Positions 60,701 to 64,000 of a stretch of DNA of 64,000 nt are shown here, one piece after another. The stretch covers positions 62,001 to 126,000 of the forward strand of contig JAANDG010000122.1 in NCBI GenBank assembly GCA_036852015.1. The letters run 5' to 3'. The translations under genes were made by a program, and so were the position numbers. Under the pieces are notes generated by a model that was not told where the DNA came from, did not search any database, and saw only the letters and a list, made by a program, of their open reading frames with translations. How positions within the stretch are numbered: position 1 is the first letter of the stretch; every line of letters begins with the position of its first letter. The stretch is from Pelodera strongyloides (lineage: Eukaryota > Nematoda > Chromadorea > Rhabditida > Rhabditidae).

Positions 60701-63700
60701 GTTCGATGGCACCATCCTCTCCCGTATACACAGCCCGTCTCAAATCTCCACCTGGAGTAGTCAGATAAGTCTTCACAAAGTCGATATTCTTCTCGATTCT
60801 CGTCAACATTGCCTCGTCCTTCAGTGTCGAATACGCCTTGCTGAGTCCTCTGCAAAGACAAATAAAACTACAAAAAATTTGTTGACAAATAGAAAATAAC
60901 ACAAACAGAAGCTAACAATGTCAGCTATCACATGCTGACGATGAGAGTTAAAAGACAATAAAGAATTTTGATAAACCACGAACGTAAGGATAAAGTTGAT
61001 TTGCTAAGTCTGCAGAACCCCGATAAAAACGAAAAGTGTGCACTAACTAACATAGAAAGAAAGCAAGAAAACAATACAAATACAATTCACTAGACATTTA
61101 CGGCATCTTGAATTCGGAGAGACTTTGAAAATACAATGTTTCAGATAGTCCATATAAGAAACCAGGCATACCCTTTTCATTAAACGCTTCGCCGTATTAC
61201 CAATGCTAACCTACCAACAAAATACAAAATGCTTAGAAATTGGAACTTGCCAAAACGGAGAATGTAAAAATCAATTACCCAAGTTAATGAGGCAACATAC
61301 TCTGCAGAAATCGAATATAAAAGTAATAATCTGACGTGAAATAACCTACGATATCGCCATTCCCTGCCAACACGTAACAATCTTCGAGTCTAAATGGGGT
61401 TTTGGACGAAGTGCGCGGCGTGCGGCCAAGAACGCCTGAAAGAAAACAGAGTAAGTTCAGGGTATAATTTCGATGCATAAAGTTGGGCTAAAAACGTTAC
61501 GTTACACGCAAATAAATTGGTTCTGGAGATGGTCGGTACTACCTCAGTATATTTCACCAAGTTACATATAAATTGTATGGATTTCGATTTCGGAGATGGT
61601 CAGACCAACCCCAGAAATGGTCGATGAGTCATTTTACGCATTGGTTTATGCCTAGAGTAAGTTTGCTAGATGTACCAATCCCAAAGCCCACATAGTGTGC
61701 TGTTGATAAACTTCCCGTAAATAGACATGTTTCACTAAGATGATATAATTGAGGAAAATGGGGACAAGGATAATTGGAATACGTCCGTCTTTCAACTTTG
61801 CGGGACAAAATGGAGTAGTTGAAATTGTCGAATAAAAAATATTAAAATTGTAATGTAAAATTTATACAGTAACCTAAATTAACCCGCCTTAGCTTCATCA
61901 ATTGCCGTGTGCAATTCACCCTCATTGAGCGAAAACTCTTCCGCGACCTCTTTGTGCGTTTTGCGCATAATTAGCACATTCTGGCCAGTTAGTTCGCCAT
62001 GTGGATCCTAGAGTGTTATCAATGTTATAAGAAAAGACAAGGAACCATGTTTCTTAAAGAGAAATACCGGCCGGTTTTTGAAACGCAACGTGGACAGCTG
62101 AATTCTTATGTATATGCAAAGTTGCTTGAACTTGGCTCGATTTTTTTATTCTAATTTATGTTCATTTGCATAAGCAAGAATGATGGTGGACTCGATGTGT
62201 TTCAAAAACCGGCCGGTACTTCGCTTTAACAGATAGTTTTTTTAGTTCGACTATTAAAGAAGCTCATGCATTAGATTAGGATCATGAATATATGTTCTCA
62301 CTAGGACCACGGCTCTCTCCACAAGTAGTTATATATCCGGCATGCAAACAACAAAGGTCTAGTAAGCCGGATAGTGGCAGACGTTCAGAGGCCGTATTCA
62401 CCAACACACAGGGAACAGGGAGCCTGAATCTCTTCTGCTCTCGCACTCTCTACGCACTATTTAGGTCCCTGGGGAGACCAGGTCAGGGAAGGCTCCCTGC
62501 TTGTTAGTGAATACGGCCTCAGAATGTAATACACAGGGTATCAATGCAAGTCTGCAGTACTGAAACGAGACACAAAAGGGAACCAACCAGTCCTCTCGGC
62601 ACGTTTCCCTCCTCCTGAATGCCAAAGTATTCGGAAACCACATCGGACAGCTGATTTCCTCCGGCTTTCCAATTTTTCAATACCTCTTCAATTTCCGATT
62701 TCTTCCACACACAAAAGGCGCCTTCAAATGGGATATTTAATGAAACTGGCTTTGTTGTGCTTTTTATTTAAAACATATAGTACGTGTTTTACTCACTTAC
62801 AAATCATTAAAGAGGTAATCATTAAAGAGGTACGGGACGTGGTTTTGGAGCGTATTCTTTTATTTTTGGCACTTCAGTCCTTTGTATTACTTGCAAATTT
62901 CCTGTGATAAAGTAGTAACTTCAATGTTCAACAATGCACCACAGCACTACATCCTACGTATGCGATAATTGCAGAATAATGTAGAATGTCAAATCTCATT
63001 TCTAATCATATCAGTCATCTGTTTGCGTCTATATGTTCGTCTTTTGTCATACTCAGATGCACACCTTTTGGTGTATTTAATAAATAAATAAATTTTTTCA
63101 TTACCTACGCTAATCCACAAACAACATGTTTCAGTTCATAAACAATAAAAGAGGGTGCAACCAGAATTCCAATGGTCCAGGAGTTACCTGTGTAATTTAT
63201 TCAATTAAAGAAACCTACCTTCCTTTTTAGCGGAGTCATTCTCCTGCGGCAACGAGTCGGCATCCTCAGCGCTGTAGAAACCGCCTTCCTAAACGTATTA
63301 AAATATAATTTACTCTTTTTAATTACAATCCAAGGTTACTTTACTTCGGCAACCATAAACTTTACATCTTGTTTTTTTTTTCTTGTTCTAAGACCGAACG
63401 TTTCTACGTCACATCATTTCACAAGTCCCATTCATCAAAGAATTGCTAGTGTTTAAAAACAATCTATGCCTAATAGAAAGAGTAAAGACAAAAATACCGC
63501 AAAAATGCCCACATCGTCTATTCCTTCACATCTTTCTTCTTGTTCAGTTTCTGGTCGTTGTCGTACTTCTGCTTGATTGTTTACATAAAAATTTCAACAC
63601 AAAAAAACACAAACCGGATGTGAAAGACAGGAATCCATATACTCGGCAATATCACGAATGGTGGCCGCATACTTTCCAGTTAGTGCATGAAATCTCGAAT

Positions 63701-63788
63701 AGGTTGCCAGCAACTGCGTTTGGTCGTATAACATTTTCTCAAAATGGGGAACATGCCATCCCGTGTCCACTGAATAGCGATGGAAACC
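57765..63788 (-). CDS. SPATA20: SPATA20/DUF255 (YyaL-type) protein, C-terminal part
   Basis: Family of proteins with an N-terminal thioredoxin-like DUF255 domain and a C-terminal (alpha/alpha)6 barrel resembling glycosidases; function poorly defined. Only the barrel part is in view: 500 residues from 11 exons: 63615-63788, 63219-63288, 62588-62721, 61888-62007, 61350-61435, 60700-60849, 59717-59931, 59220-59355, 58924-58987, 58318-58426, 57765-58009. Family signatures: GFHRYSVDTGWHVPHFEKML, GGFYSAEDADS, GAFCVW, GELTGQNVL, RPKPHLDSK, DQDGAEPCCNSVSLCNLARL. The N-terminus is cut by the window edge. At 61888 a phase-consistent join needs a GC donor (AAG|GCGGGT); the nearby GT donor would shift frame. 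The exon ending at 62721 uses a GAAG acceptor. Introns hold several MITEs and a SINE. Confidence 0.94.
60050..60515 (-). mobile_element. tRNA-derived SINE-like element with two hairpins, copy 2
   Basis: In a SPATA20 intron, inverted relative to the 26628 copy. It has the same order of parts: GAAGAGCCCTACGGGCTCTTC hairpin, CGACCTTCGGCCGATT hairpin (one arm base changed), tRNA-like head at 60172-60258 (A-box with GGTAGAGCG, B-box GGGTTCGAATCCC) and the CTTCTCCTTTATATAATAAG end. It is about 100 bp longer than copy 1, mostly before the tRNA-like head. Confidence 0.75.
62054..62229. mobile_element. CGAAATACCGG-family MITE, copy 3 (intact)
   Basis: TTAA at 62054-62057 and 62226-62229. Ends AGAGAAATACCGGCCGGTTT and its complement are the best preserved of the family. 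In a SPATA20 intron. Confidence 0.85.
62385..62522. mobile_element. MITE with GAGGCCGTATTCAC ends
   Basis: CAGAGGCCGTATTCACCAAC and GTTAGTGAATACGGCCTCAG are inverted; inner arms carry CAGGGAGCC/GGCTCCCTG. A relative of the GAGGCCATATTCACC family. In a SPATA20 intron. Confidence 0.75.
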
Positions 63789-63802
63789 CTGGAAATTAAT
63801 AT

Positions 63803-63952
63803 TTAAAGCGAAATACCGGCCGGTTTTTGAAACTCATCGAGTATGCAAATGACCATAAATTAGGATAAAAAAATCGGGCAACTTTGCATGAATGCGCAAG
63901 AATTCAGCTGTTCACGATGCGTTTCAAAAAGCGGTCGGTATTTCGCTATAAC
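63803..63952. mobile_element. CGAAATACCGG-family MITE, copy 4
   Basis: TTAAAGCGAAATACCGGCCG on the left, CGGTCGGTATTTCGCTATAA on the right (TTAA changed to ATAA). It starts 15 bases beyond the last SPATA20 exon in view, so it sits in the next intron. Confidence 0.8.
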
Positions 63953-64000
63953 GCTACGCCAAAAATGTAACAAGTGGCCGTCACGCGACAATTTACTTTC

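Overview
The window is eukaryotic nuclear DNA from an invertebrate with small, intron-rich genes, most likely a nematode. The glutathione transferases end in the nematode-style AIPAI(R/M)xH...NRP tail. Introns are many and short, with acceptors like TTTCAG. Nearly every gene has a splice acceptor a few bases before its start codon, the pattern expected of spliced-leader trans-splicing. The assignment is inferred from gene character only; no leader sequence or other species marker is visible.

Five conserved protein-coding genes could be built exon by exon, each with consistent splice phases. From left to right: two tandem sigma-class glutathione S-transferases (+, 2324-4527 and 5708-7940; seven exons each, same architecture); a complete ABCB/P-glycoprotein multidrug transporter (-, 28910-11139; 37 exons, 1288 aa); the PITSLRE kinase CDK11 (-, 46672-37026; 23 exons, 823 aa); a flavin-containing monooxygenase (+, 50557-55844; 15 exons, 519 aa); and the C-terminal part of a SPATA20/DUF255 protein (-, 63788-57765; 11 exons in view) whose N-terminus lies beyond base 64000.

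The FMO (phase I oxidation), GSTs (phase II conjugation) and P-glycoprotein (phase III efflux) could in principle act in one xenobiotic pathway. CDK11 (transcription/splicing kinase) and SPATA20 have no obvious link to it. Smaller coding signals are less secure: a short gene at 32795, a possible gene start at 321, exon-like segments on the minus strand at 9.1-10.0 and 33.3-35.4 kb, and an unresolved stretch at 47.4-49.4 kb.

Between and inside genes the DNA is crowded with short non-autonomous elements: at least eight palindromic MITEs flanked by TTAA (piggyBac-like target site) in related subfamilies; a family with GAGGCC(A/G)TATTCAC ends; a 220-bp family present four times in two paired clusters; other inverted-repeat elements; two copies of a tRNA-derived SINE-like element with two strong hairpins at one end; further tRNA-like relics; a possible LTR-element remnant; minisatellites and microsatellites. 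No CRISPR array, functional tRNA, rRNA gene or autonomous transposase was found. No clearly novel gene system is evident; the most unusual features are the repeat ecology, the paired duplicated exon/MITE clusters and several non-standard splice sites.
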